Source of the DNA: Cycas panzhihuaensis | Taxonomy: Eukaryota; Cycadophyta | NCBI GenBank assembly: GCA_023213395.1 | Contig: CM041465.1 | Coordinates: 177,885,741-177,949,740, forward strand | DNA: 64,000 nucleotides | Direction: 5' to 3' | Shown here: one piece after another, positions 45,600 to 62,230 of the stretch | How the letters are laid out: the number at the start of each line of letters is the position of its first letter | Numbering within the stretch: position 1 is the stretch's first letter | Position numbers and translations under genes: made by a program | Notes under the pieces: model-generated | What the model was told of the DNA's origin: nothing | What the model saw: only the letters and a program-made list of their open reading frames with translations | The model's database searches: none

Positions 45600-46720
45600 T
45601 CCAAGAATGATTCTAGCTTCACCAGGGCTAGCATTCCATGTGTCAAATTTCTACTTTTAAAAAGAAATATGTTTGTATGCTCTTGAGTCTAAAATCTAAT
45701 TATCTGTCTGATTTGACTTAGTTAACAAGGTTAATACTTTTACACAGTAAGCTATAACATCCTTTCCTTTTGCATCCTTACTTACTTTGTATTTGTCCTA
45801 TCTTTTAAACCAAAGGTTCTTCTCTTTGTGGCCATCTTTCTTGTAATAATTATATTTTTCAACAAACTTATTCTTCTCTTGAGAAATTTCTCTTAATTTT
45901 TGTGTGGCTTCCCTTCTTGAATATCATCTCTCTTCTATGTCTTCATGATCAAGGTTTAATTTGATTCAAAACCACTAAGTAGATTATGGTACTTCAACTT
46001 GGCATCCTCAACTAAAATGAGACCCTTCAACTTCTTAAATGATTCAACCTCCATTGCTTCATCTATCATGTGGATGGTCTGAAGGTTCCAATTATAGCTA
46101 GTATTTTCAACATAACTAATGTAAATAATAATGCATCATCAATTGAGACTGGTTTAGTCTCTTTTAATTGTTCCTCAAATTAGTTATTTTATTCAAGTAG
46201 GTTCTTATGTTACTTTTGTCTTCCATTGTCACATCAAGAAGCTAAATCACCAAAGTTACACAATAATTTATCTTTTTCTTTTTAAACATCTCACATAATT
46301 TTGTCTAACTTTCATTTGGTTTATTAAGGTTGTGGACTATGGCTCTTTAGCTAGGTGTTAAAGATAGTTTCAATAGCCCAATAACCATAAACTACTTCTT
46401 CTCTTGATGAGTTCACTCCTTCATACCAGATAAAATAATAAGTAGCTCATCTTCAATGATCCTCCAAAGTTAATTCACCATTAAAACCAACTTCATGTTA
46501 GCCTTCTACTCACTCAAATTATTTCTATTAAAGATGACTTGAGGCCTCATCCATTCCATTTTGAGAAATAGGCTCACAAATGAGTTATTTTCACGAAACT
46601 ACTTAACTCTTAATCCCATGAACAACACCTTGCATATTGCTCAATCTCTTTTCTTTAGTAAAATTTGCCAAAAATATGATATTTAATGGCTTTAATAGTT
46701 GATTTCATATCCCATTAATG
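45600..46720 (-). pseudogene. gag: Copia E gag and protease
   Basis: A zinc knuckle is readable at about 45855-45810 on the minus strand as Y-x2-Y-x4-H-x4-L; the spacing is right but three of the four ligands are lost. Upstream, 46550-46180 has copia Gag-like stretches with many stops. The protease site could not be read with confidence. Confidence 0.55.
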
Positions 46721-47854
46721 TGATACAATATCTAGGCTTCAATATTTTTATACTGACTTGATGGGCCACCAAAAGAACACTAAGAACCCCAAAAAATGCT
46801 TCAAACGATGAAGAAAATTTATAACCAATAGTATGGGTATAATTCCAAGTCTAAATATTAGACATGAATGCCAAATCACTTCAATTTTTTAATGAAAAAA
46901 AACTTTAAAGGGCTTAATGTAATAGTAGGAATATACTAAAAGGCATATTCCAAAAGTGGCAATTGCTCACTTTATGCCTGTGCAAGTCTCCTTGTCTCCA
47001 TATGACTTTAAAAAGGGTTGAAAAGGTTAATAAATAACATATATAATATTTATGTTAAGGTTTTAACCTTAATATACCTTTAATGTGAGTTTTGGTAATA
47101 TAGATAAATGAGTAGATCCTCCATGAAATATGGCATCTCATTTGCAAATAGGTGTGATTCTTGTGGGTTTGCTACATTAACATAACAAATAAACAAACCT
47201 GCTATGATTGGAAGAAGGTAACACATGCCTCACATACTTGTTACCACATAGATATCTAGTTATAAGTCAATCATTAGGCACTCCAACACTCCTTAAAAGT
47301 TGTCTATTAATAAGGTATCATGCCAACACTCTCCACAAATATAAAAATGATCAATTTAACCTTCATAAACTTTATAATACTAGTAATATGAGAAAAAAAC
47401 CTCCTTAAGTAGATTCAATCACATCTATAAATAGTGTCAAACCTCTTTTTGATGATTGAGTATTAAATATTATGACTAATTATATCAGTCGACCTCCAAA
47501 TGATACCCAATATACTCTGATCATATCCAATTCAATCTACCATAGTTAGATCACATTCAAATTGTGCCCAACTAGCCTATGGAGTACCCAATACACCTAA
47601 CCAACTCTAGATTACTCCAACACAAGCCCAACTTGGTCTAAAATATTTCCAATATTAATTTTTTATCTTAAATAAAGAGAAAATCTTCTTGATAGATAAA
47701 ATTGACCTCCTTAATCATAACTATACTACTGTGTCACTCTTATAGTTGTCAAAGAAGATTAAAAATCAATAGAAGAGGGCTCTACCAATATTACCAAACA
47801 ACCTTCAATCCTATCACATCTACCCTACCTTCCTTCAATTGTATGTTATGTTCA
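46721..47854 (-). other. Leader of copia E
   Basis: About 1.1 kb between gag and the primer site with no recognisable frame. Confidence 0.5.
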
Positions 47855-47866
47855 ACTTTGATACCA
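47855..47866 (-). promoter_or_regulatory. Primer-binding site of copia E
   Basis: The minus strand reads TGGTATCAAAGT, ten of twelve bases of the Met-tRNA site, directly beside the right LTR. Confidence 0.85.
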
Positions 47867-48196
47867 TATGAAGAAACATGAAAACATGCATATATTCTAA
47901 ACTATAGGATCATTGATCATACACAATAAGCAATAATAAAGAGCGTGCGTATACTACATAATAATTTATGTAGGAAACCCTTTCAAAAAATAGCCCAACA
48001 TAAAAGATTATAAGATTGTATTGATGATTCTTAGATGAATTTATAATGGACTTTGGGGTTATTTGTGGTCCCCCAAACAATATATCTAGCTTGAATGGTT
48101 GTGACCCTCTAAAATATTTATACATTTTCATTTAATATTAACTAAACCACATTTAACATTGATCAAGTGGCTTTAGTATTAACTACCACATTAACA
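47867..48196 (-). repeat. 5' LTR of copia E (right copy)
   Basis: Plus strand begins TATGAAGAAAC and ends TTAACA. It is followed by the AACTC duplication. Confidence 0.88.
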
Positions 48197-48201
48197 AACT
48201 C

Positions 48202-50250
48202 ACAAAAAAAAAACTAATTATCTTGAATATTACTAAAGTATAGTAATTTGGGCATAATAATACTTATACCCCATGAATTCTGATAGAAAACAAAATGTGA
48301 GGTTGGGTAAAAGCTACCAAAAAAAGGCTTAATTAATCTTGAAGTAGAAAATGTCAAATAATCAACCTACTAATCAAGATAAGATCACACAAAACTAACT
48401 AATTAGACTTAGTGACAAAGAGAGTTAGTGATGAAGAGACTTAACCAAGAAATGATGAAATTAGTAACCTAAAATAAAAGATTACTCTCCAACACTATGG
48501 GTACCTTAGTCTGAATATAACATGTTGCAAAGTAGTGCCAGATTCTTCTAATGTGATTACTCAAGATGATGAATGGAATGTAAAGACTAAGGTGCTAAAA
48601 ATAAAACTCCTCCTCTTCGAAATGAGTGGAATCAAGTATAACACCAAAGCTAGAATGGCTTTATAATGAATCTAAAGTATTAAACCCAAGCCTCTCCCCT
48701 CTCAAAATCAATTTCCCCTTATATAAAAAGGATGCTCAAAGCTAAAGAGAAGTCTCTCAATCCAAAGGCTAACAATGTAAATTTATATGAAATTTCCAAC
48801 TTGATTTTCATCAAAATGCACCCTTTTATAAGCAAAATATTAAGATACTTTATAAAAGGCCATTTGGTATAAGAGGCCCATAGCTTTTGCCCATAAGAAG
48901 TAGGTCTAAAAGCTATCTTGGGGGGGATAAAATTCCTAAAAATTTAAGGAAATTTTTTATTTTTTCTTAAAAGTCTAATAATATAATCTTATTTATAGGA
49001 AACTATAGTCTTCTAAAGAAAACCATGTTAAATGGTCATTGCATCATGTCAAATTGACATGGCATTATATTGAAATGGTCTATAATACAAAACACTATGG
49101 TTTTAATAATAAAGAGTATAGTGCTATATTGAAATACCATAATCTTACCAATGAAGAGTGTGATGCTAATAAAATGTCATGTTTTATAAACAAATCCATG
49201 GTGTGAGACTATAATAAAGGGTAAAATCTAAAAACCATAATTTTGTATAAGAGAAACTATAGTATCAAAGGATGGTAGTATGATAAATTAGCATAACATT
49301 ACAAGAAAGCATCATAATTTGTGAAGAATAATACAATATGACATCATAACAAACTTAATTATCATGGCGCCAAGGTATACACAACATAATTTTTATAAGA
49401 AAGGTCGTGATGTCAAAAGAAATATTACAATTTTTGGTAGAAATGGACAAGAATGACAAAAAATCAAGGAGTTTCCTAATCATAGGTGATCCTAGCACAA
49501 CAAGGATAGCACATGGGAGGTATACATGCCAAGTTAAAAAAGAAATTAAGCAGAGCATCATAAGAAGCTAGCATTTCCTTAGATTTATATGCTTATGTTT
49601 TAATATCATTAATGAAAAAGAATAGGATAGTGCACATCATCACATAAAACCAAACCAACAATCACACCACATTATTTAGTTATATCAAAGAGCAAAAACT
49701 TTTAAGTTCAAATTCTTAAAACTATTAACTAATAACTATATTATAATAACTTAAAAGTTAAAGAAATAACCCCTTCCAGGATGTTGATTATGGAATCAAC
49801 TCTTTTTGACATCAAATAAGAGAGCTAGAATCAAGCTATATTAAACACATTTTTAGCCTTAATAGGAATAATGTTGATGCCCTTGATTTCTATGGTGGTG
49901 CCAAAAACTAGTAAACAATGCACAAGAAAAATAAAATAAAACTATTAATATTAAAGTAAAACAAAAATAATTAACTTCAAAATAAAATAAAATAAAATTA
50001 ATGGGAAACTATTAAAACTTTCCCCTATAGATTATGACAAAATATGCCTAAATTATGCTAACCAAGTTAAAAAGAAAAGCATAGATTAAAATGAGGGCAA
50101 CTAAACTAAGGTAAAAACTAAGACTAACATTATATAATATAAAATTAAATAGGGAATATTATTTAGAATATCCATAGTAAGATATATTTAGAGAACTTTA
50201 AGAAAAAACATAAAGGTAAAATATTTATTTTATGTATGCTTACCTTCTGC
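48202..50250. other. Unassigned spacer between E and F
   Basis: About 2 kb of AT-rich sequence. Loosely repeated words (ataaagagtatagtgctat-like) occur at 49010-49330 and an aaata microsatellite lies near 49920-50000. No gene or LTR pair was recognised. Part of the right side is likely the 3' LTR of F, whose outer end I cannot place. Confidence 0.4.
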
Positions 50251-50860
50251 AAGGCTTGCCTCTGTTCTACCATTGAGTTGTTGTTATTGAAATAATCCTC
50301 TTAGTACTACTAGAATGATCCTTTACCACTGTAGATAAATACAATAGAATAAATCTAGAGAAGCCCCTAGTGGTTGGCATTTCTGTGGCCTACTCTTTTG
50401 TATGATAGTGAATGGGTACTTCCTAAGAATGTTTAATCTTAATCTATTACTCTTGTTTGATTTGCTACTCCTATCAACAACTTAGGCATTCAATGTTTTA
50501 TGCTCTTATGAGTGCTACAAGTTATATTTCTTTTAAACATAGACACTACTAATGTTGGCTCTAAAGATAATACTAATGGAATTAGAGGATAAAAGAACAA
50601 AGAAAGAGAAATAAAATGCATAAAAAAAAGGGACAATTAATGATCCATAAGGAAGGTGGTGTTGATGAACATTAGGCTCTTTGGACTCCCTAAAAATATA
50701 GGTGGGATTAAGAGGATTCAACATACCTCTCAAGGTCCATCACTACCTAATGGTAATAAATGCTTGACAATGAGCTACTAAAATATTTCCCATAATATGG
50801 GTTACTGCCCCAATGTGGATAATTACCCTAATATGGACATTATTCTAATATTTCTCTCTC

Positions 50861-55192
<4,332 letters not shown>

Positions 55193-55630
55193 TGTTAGGA
55201 TGTTAGATGATATAATGTAAACTTTATGTTTCTTTATGTTATTATTTTGTCACATGTCTAATATGTAATTTAAGTGATTATAATGTTTTTAACTTAGGAT
55301 TATTTTATTAATTTGTGGATGGTAGTTGAAATGCAGAACTACATTTTAATGAACCTCCATATTATTTATTCATTTCCTAGATTCATGGAGATGGTTCGAG
55401 GAATCTAAGAGGGCTGTCCAAATGCCTGATTAAATGTTGGTTTCAGTTGTTGGTGGTTTTGTATAGTGGTTTTAATTCTTTATCAATAAAATTAGCTTTA
55501 TCAGGTGGTTTTTCTTCCCCGGAAGGGGTTTTCTACTTGTCAATGAATGTGTACCTATGCAGTGTTATTTCTTGTTATTATTTGCTTATTTAGATCTTGT
55601 TAACGATGTACATGTGCCTCTTCTCTCACA
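55193..55630 (+). repeat. 5' LTR of copia G
   Basis: 438 bp, TGTTAGG to CTCACA. Pairs with 62231-62666. Confidence 0.95.
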
Positions 55631-55642
55631 TGGTATCAGTGC
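55631..55642 (+). promoter_or_regulatory. Primer-binding site of copia G
   Basis: TGGTATCAGTGC starts directly at the LTR end. It differs from the common Met-tRNA site at one base. Confidence 0.9.
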
Positions 55643-57953
55643 TCCTAATTTTTTTTGGCTGTGTCTTATTTTAGTATTTAACTTTTCATCCATGAAATCT
55701 AAATCACAGGCAAGAAAATTGATCCTTTTGGATTGAATGTGATCTTGTATCCTGGTTGTTCTTGTTGTCTGGACCATTTTTGTAGGAGAGAGAGAGGGAA
55801 AATTAGAAGAAACTTCTAACAAATTTCTCTTCCCTTTATTCAATGCAAAGACTCGCCAACATGAGAAGCATTTTTCCAAGAATGTTTTTGACTCAACTTT
55901 GTGGATCCAACATGGCATAGCAGATGTCATTCTTTCTAAGAGGAAGCTTGATGACAAAGCCTTTCTCTCTAAATCTTCAGATTTTGAAAGTGCTTGCCAT
56001 GCCATATGAACAATTGACACCAACTTGTTTCTGAATGTCTCATCCTCATTAGCCCCATCAAATACATGGTCCTGTACCAAATTTGTAGATAGTATGTTTT
56101 TGGGCTTGCTCTCCTAATTCTGTAGAACTCCCATTTTGTTTTTAAGAGGGGTGCCATGTGATTCAGCTCCAACAAGTCAGAAGATTAGGAGGATCACATT
56201 CCATAGATAGTGTCTTCGTAACCGTCTGGCTGCATCCTGCTGTGCATTAAAACCCTGTGACATGATGTCCCTGACCATGTTTGGGTCCAACTCTCTTTTG
56301 AGGCCATCGCAACAGAGGGCAGTATGAATAGAGGTGTAGCATCAAATCTTTAGCAATTCGTCCTCTCACTTCAATAGGGCTCCCTGTGCATCCTTTACCA
56401 TCAGATTTCTCCTCAAAGCCACAGAGTGGACGGTTCTACCTCTCCGGCCCTAACCATTGGACTCTATTGATCATTGGTTGGCTTCATTTGGTTCGCCATA
56501 GCACTTATCTTGGCTCTGTTTATCGAGGACTCTGCCTGCAAATACCAGAGATGCTTGCATCGCAGCCGCTCAGTCGCTTACTATTGCATGACATGAGATG
56601 TTGAAGCCCCAGTCAGAAGAACAGACGCTCACATCTGGATCGCCATTGCCTCTGTGCTGTGATAGTTGATCTTGAAGACCTGCGAACACCATCGACTGGA
56701 CCTCCAAGCCTGCAAACCTGCATACAAAGAAAGACGCCGCCACCATCACCATTTACTAGGTAGGGTTTCGAATAACCCTTACCCCCCTCAGACCCTAAAA
56801 GTTTTTGCTTTTTTATTTTGTTTCCTAAATTTATCAATTCCGTCAGGTTTGCCCATGGTTTAGGTTTAGTTTTTTTTTTTTTTTTTTTTTCTTTTTTAAT
56901 TTTAATTTAAATCAAACATAAGCCCCCCCCCCCCCTCCTTATTTTATCATATGTTGATTTAAATTAAATCAACACCCCCATTTTTTAACATTTTTCATTT
57001 AATAAAACATAAACAATACCCTTAATCACATTTTGATTTAACTTAAATAAAAAATCTCCCCCTTTCCTTATTATATTTGATACAATCAAATACCCCTCCC
57101 TTTTTTATTATATTTTGACTTAAATTAAATCAAATTACACCCCCTTAATCTCTATTATAAACTTTAGCAACTCCCATACTTTATGTAATTTCTTTCATTA
57201 TAATTAGTACATAAACAAACCCTCTTATCACTACATTCCAATGTTTAAATCACTTCAAACTAGCATAGTTAATTTTAGGCAAATTAAAATAACCTTTTCC
57301 CTATTATATTTAATTTATAAATCAACTTCATTCCTTTTTATTATACCTTTTTTATTATATTTATTATTAGTCCCTCCCAACACTTTATTATTGATTTATA
57401 AATTAACATTTTCCCTCCCTTCCACACCTAATTTATAGATTTTAATTATTCCATTTAATCCTTAAAATTACACATCTATTTCTTAAAATAAAAAGGGAAA
57501 CTAAATACCTTAGTTATAAAGTTTTTTCTTAAGTAAAACACTTTTTTTTTTAAGGGAAACTATTTATTTTTTAATTAAAGGGGATATTTTATTTTGAAAG
57601 GGGACAGTTTCTTTCCATCAAAAAGAGGATTGTTTATTAAACAAGGATTTTTTCATTTGTTTAGAATAAGGGAAACTAATTTGTTTATCAAAGGGGGACT
57701 ATTTATCAAAGGGGGACAATTTCTCAAAAAAAAAAAAACTGTTTATAAAAAGGGATTGCTTAAGGCAATGTTTTAAGAAGTTGTTTATTTATTCAATCTG
57801 TTTATAAACACATGATTTTTTTTCCTTAAATACAATTAATGCATACTAGAATGCCTTCTTGAATTATATCTGTTAACATGATTAGTATATTTTACTAAGT
57901 GATTATTTTTCCAATCACCTTCAATCTACAATCAAACCTCAACACTCCCAATA
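55643..57953 (+). other. Long, compositionally odd leader of copia G
   Basis: 2.3 kb between primer site and gag. 55780-56180 has competing open frames: 164 codons on the minus strand (55586-56080, running into the LTR) and a plus-strand frame of about 60 codons from 55830. Neither is recognised. 56200-56800 is GC-richer than anything else nearby. From 56866 there is a T-run and a C-run (56922-56935), then about 550 bp almost without G on the plus strand. 57480-57770 switches to G-rich aaagggggac-type repeats. Confidence 0.6.
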
Positions 57954-58945
57954 TGGCATTAATGCTAGGGACAGTCACTTGCGTTCCTATTCCAGTATTA
58001 ACCGGCTCAAATTATGTTGACTGGAGGAATCGCATATCCCATTAGCTCAAACAGTAAAAGATATGGCAATATGTGACAGGTGAATTTCAAAAACCAAAAG
58101 CAGACACTACTGAGAGTCTTATGGTATATCTGATGAACTCAAATGCCACCTTAGGCACCATATTAAACTCACTCTCACCAGAAATTAGTCGACAGTTTTT
58201 TGAAAAAGATGACTTAGCCACTGTTTGGAAAACCTTGCAAGAAAAATATAACAAGGTTGATACACATCAAGTGGTTGTCTTAGAAAAGCAATTGTATAAC
58301 TTGCCTTTTGACGACTTTTCAAATGTTGAGGATTTTTTAACTAAAATTCAATCAATTAATAAAGATCTAAATAACTGCATCAAATCTAAAACCAAAGAAG
58401 GTGATGTTGAAATAATAATTACGCATGTTAGAGATGACGACATGCTCATACGTGTTACAGTAAACAAACTACCAATACACTTTAATCTCTTCAAAACTGC
58501 TAGACAATAAGCTGGCAATCCACCTATAACATTTAATCAGTTGACAAACCAACTGATTGAACATCAGACAATGTTAATTCAAACAGGTGTATTAAAAGAT
58601 CCTTCACAAGCTTTGTTTTCTAAAACTAAGCTACAATTTAAAAATAAACAACAGAACAACAATTTTCATAATAATCTAAAATTTCAAAAACCTCATAGAG
58701 GTTCATCGTCTAATTCACAAAATAATGTTAAATATTCTGGTCCAACTAAACACCAGAATACTTCTAATCAATTCTTTTCTAATAGGAATAACGCAACTTC
58801 TTCTCAGAACACTAGTTATGCCTATTATCATAAAAGAGGCCACACTATTGATGTCTGTAGAAGTAGAATAACTTCGGAAGCATGGAAAGCTTCCAAGGGA
58901 TTGCAAAATAAACCTCAATCTCATTCTCAATTAAGACCCTAAAAT
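57954..58945 (+). pseudogene. gag: Copia G gag
   Basis: Begins with Met-Ala at 57954. The UBN2-type N-terminus has a Leu-Thr-Gly-Ser-Asn-Tyr-Val-Asp-Trp start, then a long open frame 58073-58510 with Thr-Val-Trp-Lys-Thr-Leu and Leu-Glu-Lys-Gln-Leu-Tyr-Asn-Leu. A stop at 58508 fits a former Gln codon. The second frame (58541-58942) is Asn/Gln-rich and ends with a zinc knuckle reading Y-x2-Y-x4-H-x4-C near 58820-58858; two Cys ligands are Tyr. Confidence 0.88.
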
Positions 58946-59480
58946 TGTCAATCGCATAATCATTCTTTAGCAGCAACAACTTCTACGTTTGTTACTCCTT
59001 CAAATTAACCACCATAGTGGATCCTTGACTCTGGTGCATCCCACCACATGACTAGACACCAGAAAAATTTAACCACTTATCAATCTGAAACGAACTCTGA
59101 AGAAGAGATTTCTTTTGGAAGTGGTAATCAACTTAAAGTCAAAGGATTAGGTGGCGTTATTCTAAAAGATGGTTCAATCAAGGACGTCTTTTATGTACCT
59201 AGTTTGTTACCAAACCTACTCTCAGTCTATCAGATTTGCTAGAAAGACCTTATTATCGAATTCTGGAAAAATAAATTTATCATAAAGGAACTATCAAATA
59301 AATTCAGACATATTGCCTCAGGACCTATTGATCATAACACAGGTCTCTATAGTCTAACCAATCTTCAAAATAACAAATCAAAATCTTTTAGTGCATTTAT
59401 TACCAATCGACTCGATCCAAGAACTTTGGCATGCAAGATTTGGCCATACAAGTTATGGCAAACTATAATATTTAAAGAAG
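58946..59480 (+). pseudogene. pol: Copia G protease and pre-integrase region
   Basis: The active site Trp-Ile-Leu-Asp-Ser-Gly-Ala-Ser-His-His-Met at about 59021-59053 is fully intact. It is followed by Pro-Ser-Leu-Leu-Pro-Asn-Leu-Leu-Ser near 59200. A frameshift near 59405-59470 disturbs the gag-pre-integrase zinc region (Leu-Trp-His-Ala-Arg-Phe-Gly-His). The protease would mature the polyprotein. Confidence 0.85.
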
Positions 59481-60600
59481 CATAAAATGGTTCATAGTTT
59501 ACCACCCTTAAACACTGTTTATGGTGTTTGTGAAGCCTATGTGATAGGCAAACAACATATGGATCCATTTCCACACAAAACTCAATACAGAGCAACTGCT
59601 CCACTCGAACTTGTCTACTCTAATATATGTAGACCCTTTCATATAACATCATATTTAGGTTCTCGTTATTTTATTATATTCATAGATGATTATTCAAGAA
59701 AATGTTGGGTTTATATGCTCAAAATATGTAGTCAAGTGTTTGACATTTTCGTTGAATATAAAACATTAGTTAAAAATCAATCAAATTCAAGAATCAAAAT
59801 ATTTCGATCTGATAATGCTAAAGAATATTTAAGTAGAAAATTTACTTATTTTTGTAAATCACACGGAATTCAGTTCTAACATTCTATTGCTTATACACCT
59901 CAACAAAATGGTGTTGTTGAACGTAAAAATAATACTCTTGTTGAAATGACTTGTTGCATGTTACATGTAAAGAATCTAGATTTAAAATTATGGGCAGAAG
60001 TAATTAACTACTCTAATTATTTATTAAATCGTTTACCTAGTAAATGTCTACATAATGTTACTTCAAAACAAAAATAGTCTAGAAGAAAACCATCTGTCAA
60101 TCATTTACGAATCTTTGGCAGTATTGCGTGGAGATATATCCTTCACGAAAAACGTAAAAAATTAGATTAAAAAAATAAAAAGTACATCTTCGTTGGCTAC
60201 AGTGAAGAGAGTAAAGCTTATAGACTCTTAAATCCAGTCACGCATAATATTTTTATTTTACGTGATGTAATATTTGATGAAGAAGAATCTTCTTCAACAT
60301 CTACTTATATATAACTTCCTGTTGAAAATTTGTTAACGAACACTTATTTGGTTGACCCTTCTAATAAACAAGTTGATTCAAAAGTTATAGAATCTTTATC
60401 AACTCAAGTCCAAAATTAGACTCTATTTGAATCCACTGAAACAGATCCTTCCCTTCAGGCTAGTTCATCAAATCAACCTACATCTTCAGATATAGTTACT
60501 CACAAGCAACCTGTTTGGGCAACCAAAATGTTTGTTGATGTTGGATCTAATGTAGGTAATCCTACTGATTCTAAACGCACACGTGCGAAAAACTATATGC
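59481..60600 (+). pseudogene. pol: Copia G integrase
   Basis: The zinc region keeps one Cys of its second pair (Gly-Val-Cys-Glu-Ala-Tyr). The first catalytic Asp is Asn (codon 59622-59624, in Tyr-Ser-Asn-Ile), the second is kept (Arg-Ser-Asp-Asn near 59808), and the Glu is kept (Asn-Gly-Val-Val-Glu-Arg-Lys-Asn near 59918). The C-terminal Val-Gly-Tyr-Ser-Glu-Glu-Ser-Lys-Ala-Tyr segment is near 60192. Stops occur at 59878, 60076 and 60168 among others. Confidence 0.88.
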
Positions 60601-61630
60601 TAATTTTGCCTTAATAGCAAAAATAATGGACAACAATGATTCCAAAACATTCAAATAAGCTAGCAACAATCATGTATGGTAGGATGTTATGCAAACTGAA
60701 TTTGATGCCTTAATTAAAAATTCAACTTGGGATCTTGTTCCTCTCCCACATGGAAAAAATATCGTTGACTGTAAATGGGTCTATAAGACTAAATATAACT
60801 CAACAGGCGCAGTTGAAAAATATAAAGCTCGCCTTGTTACCAAAGGATTTTCTCAAATAGATGGCATTGATTATAATGAAACCTTTGTCCCTGTTGTAAA
60901 GATGAACATAATCAAGATAATTATTACTCTTGCAGCCAAGTTTGGTTGAGAAATCTACTAAATAGATGTTAAGAGTACTTTCTTGAATGGTGATATCAAA
61001 GAAGAGATCTATATGTCACAGCCACCTAGATTTATTGAAAATCCTAATTTAGTTTGCAAACTTAAAAAATCCATTTATGGCTTAAAACAAGCTCATCGCG
61101 CTTGGTATACCAAAGTCAATAATTATTTAATTCACATTAGATATACTAGATGTATTAGTGATCCAAACCTTTATTTTAAACGTGAAAATGAAAATCTTAC
61201 TATTTTAATCCTCTATATTGATAACATTATTATTACTGGATCATCAACCTATAATATTCATCATCTAAAATCTACTTTAATGAACAAATTTGAAATGACC
61301 GATTTAGGTCTACTACATTGTTTTCTTGGTTTACAAGTTTATTAAAATCATTCAAATATAATAATATCTTAACCCATATATATTCTAGACTTAATTCAAT
61401 GGTTTAATATGGAAAATGCTAAACCCGTATTAAATCCATTACAATCAGGAGTTAAACTATCTACTGATTGTCCAACTTCGTTATGTGATCTAACTCTATA
61501 TAGATAACTAATTGGTAGTCTAATTTATCTAACACACACCTGCCTTGACATTTCTGATGATGTTGCTTTATGTTCTCGTTATATGCAACAACCACATGAA
61601 TCTCACTAGAAAGTCACTAAACGTATCTTA
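60601..61630 (+). pseudogene. pol: Copia G reverse transcriptase
   Basis: Opens well at 60689-60949 with Thr-Trp-Asp-Leu-Val, Lys-Trp-Val-Tyr-Lys-Thr-Lys-Tyr and Lys-Ala-Arg-Leu-Val-Thr-Lys-Gly-Phe-Ser-Gln. Val-Lys-Ser-Thr-Phe-Leu-Asn-Gly follows the stop. In 60983-61345 the catalytic box is Tyr-Ile-Asp-Asn, so the second Asp of YxDD is Asn. Ser-Ile-Tyr-Gly-Leu-Lys-Gln-Ala and Leu-Gly-Leu-Leu-His-Cys-Phe-Leu-Gly are typical copia segments. Confidence 0.9.
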
Positions 61631-62180
61631 CGTTATCTAAAGCATACTGTGTTTTATAGTTTAATTTATAATTTTTGTAATAAACCACTAACGTTAACTG
61701 GATATACTAATTCCAATTGGGAAGGTGATATATGTGATTATAAATCTACTTCAAGTTATGTATTTTTTATAGATTCCTCACCTATTACTTGGTCTAGCAG
61801 AAAAATGCAGGCACTAGCATTATCAACGACTGAAGTCGAATATCAAGCATTAGTTGAAGCTGGTAAAGAAACACTTTGGCTAAAGTCTTTACTAAATAAA
61901 ATTAGTCTGTCTCTTAACTCTTCTATTGAAATTAAAGTTAATAATCAAGGTGCTATTGCTATTGCTACTAATCCAGTTTTTCACTCTAGGACTAAGCATA
62001 TTGAATTACATCAACATTTTATTCGTAACTTAGTTACTGATAATCTTGTTTATTTGTCTTATTGTCCAATAGATTTATAGATTGCTAACATTCTTACGAA
62101 GTCTTTAACTGAAGTAAAGTTTTTAAATCTCAGAGATTTGTTGCAGATAAAAGAAGTCTCCATCAAAGGGGGATCACCAT
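61631..62180 (+). pseudogene. pol: Copia G RNase H
   Basis: Open from 61649 to 62080. The first catalytic Asp position reads Gly-Tyr-Thr-Asn-Ser-Asn-Trp, so Asp is Asn. The Glu is kept (Thr-Glu-Val-Glu-Tyr-Gln-Ala-Leu). A Val-Asn-Asn-Gly/Gln-type site stands where the family has Asp-Asn-Gln. The end keeps Lys-His-Ile-Glu-Leu-His-Gln-His-Phe and Asn-Ile-Leu-Thr-Lys. Last readable codons are just before the polypurine tract. Confidence 0.9.
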
Positions 62181-62220
62181 GATTAAGCTCTTCTTTTCTC
62201 TTAAGTACAAAAGTTTACAT

Positions 62221-62230
62221 TAAAGGGGGA
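62221..62230 (+). promoter_or_regulatory. Polypurine tract of copia G
   Basis: taaaggggga directly before the 3' LTR. Similar aaaggggga words recur in the leader at 57690-57720. Confidence 0.88.

Larger units (their letters stand above)
28688..48196 (-). mobile_element. Ty1/copia retrotransposon E, outermost layer of a four-deep nest
   Basis: LTRs 28688-29018 and 47867-48196 with exact 5-bp duplications AACTC at 28683-28687 and 48197-48201. The primer site directly abuts the right LTR and a purine tract abuts the left one, so the element lies on the minus strand. Excluding the inserted D element it is about 6.0 kb, a normal copia size. Gag, protease, integrase, RT and RNase H remnants follow in copia order from right to left. 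The LTRs differ at about 57 of 331 positions by eye, so it is an old insertion. Confidence 0.9.

Noticed and set aside
28690-48195. Copia E LTR starting TGAAG and ending ACAACA
   Set aside because: It leaves unmatched flanks (CTCTA and TTAAC). Shifting to TATGAAG..TAACA gives AACTC on both sides and puts the primer site directly against the LTR.
55586-56080. Minus-strand frame of 164 codons
   Set aside because: It crosses the primer-binding site into the LTR, matches nothing I recognise and competes with a plus-strand frame. Kept only as a query in the leader note, not as a gene.
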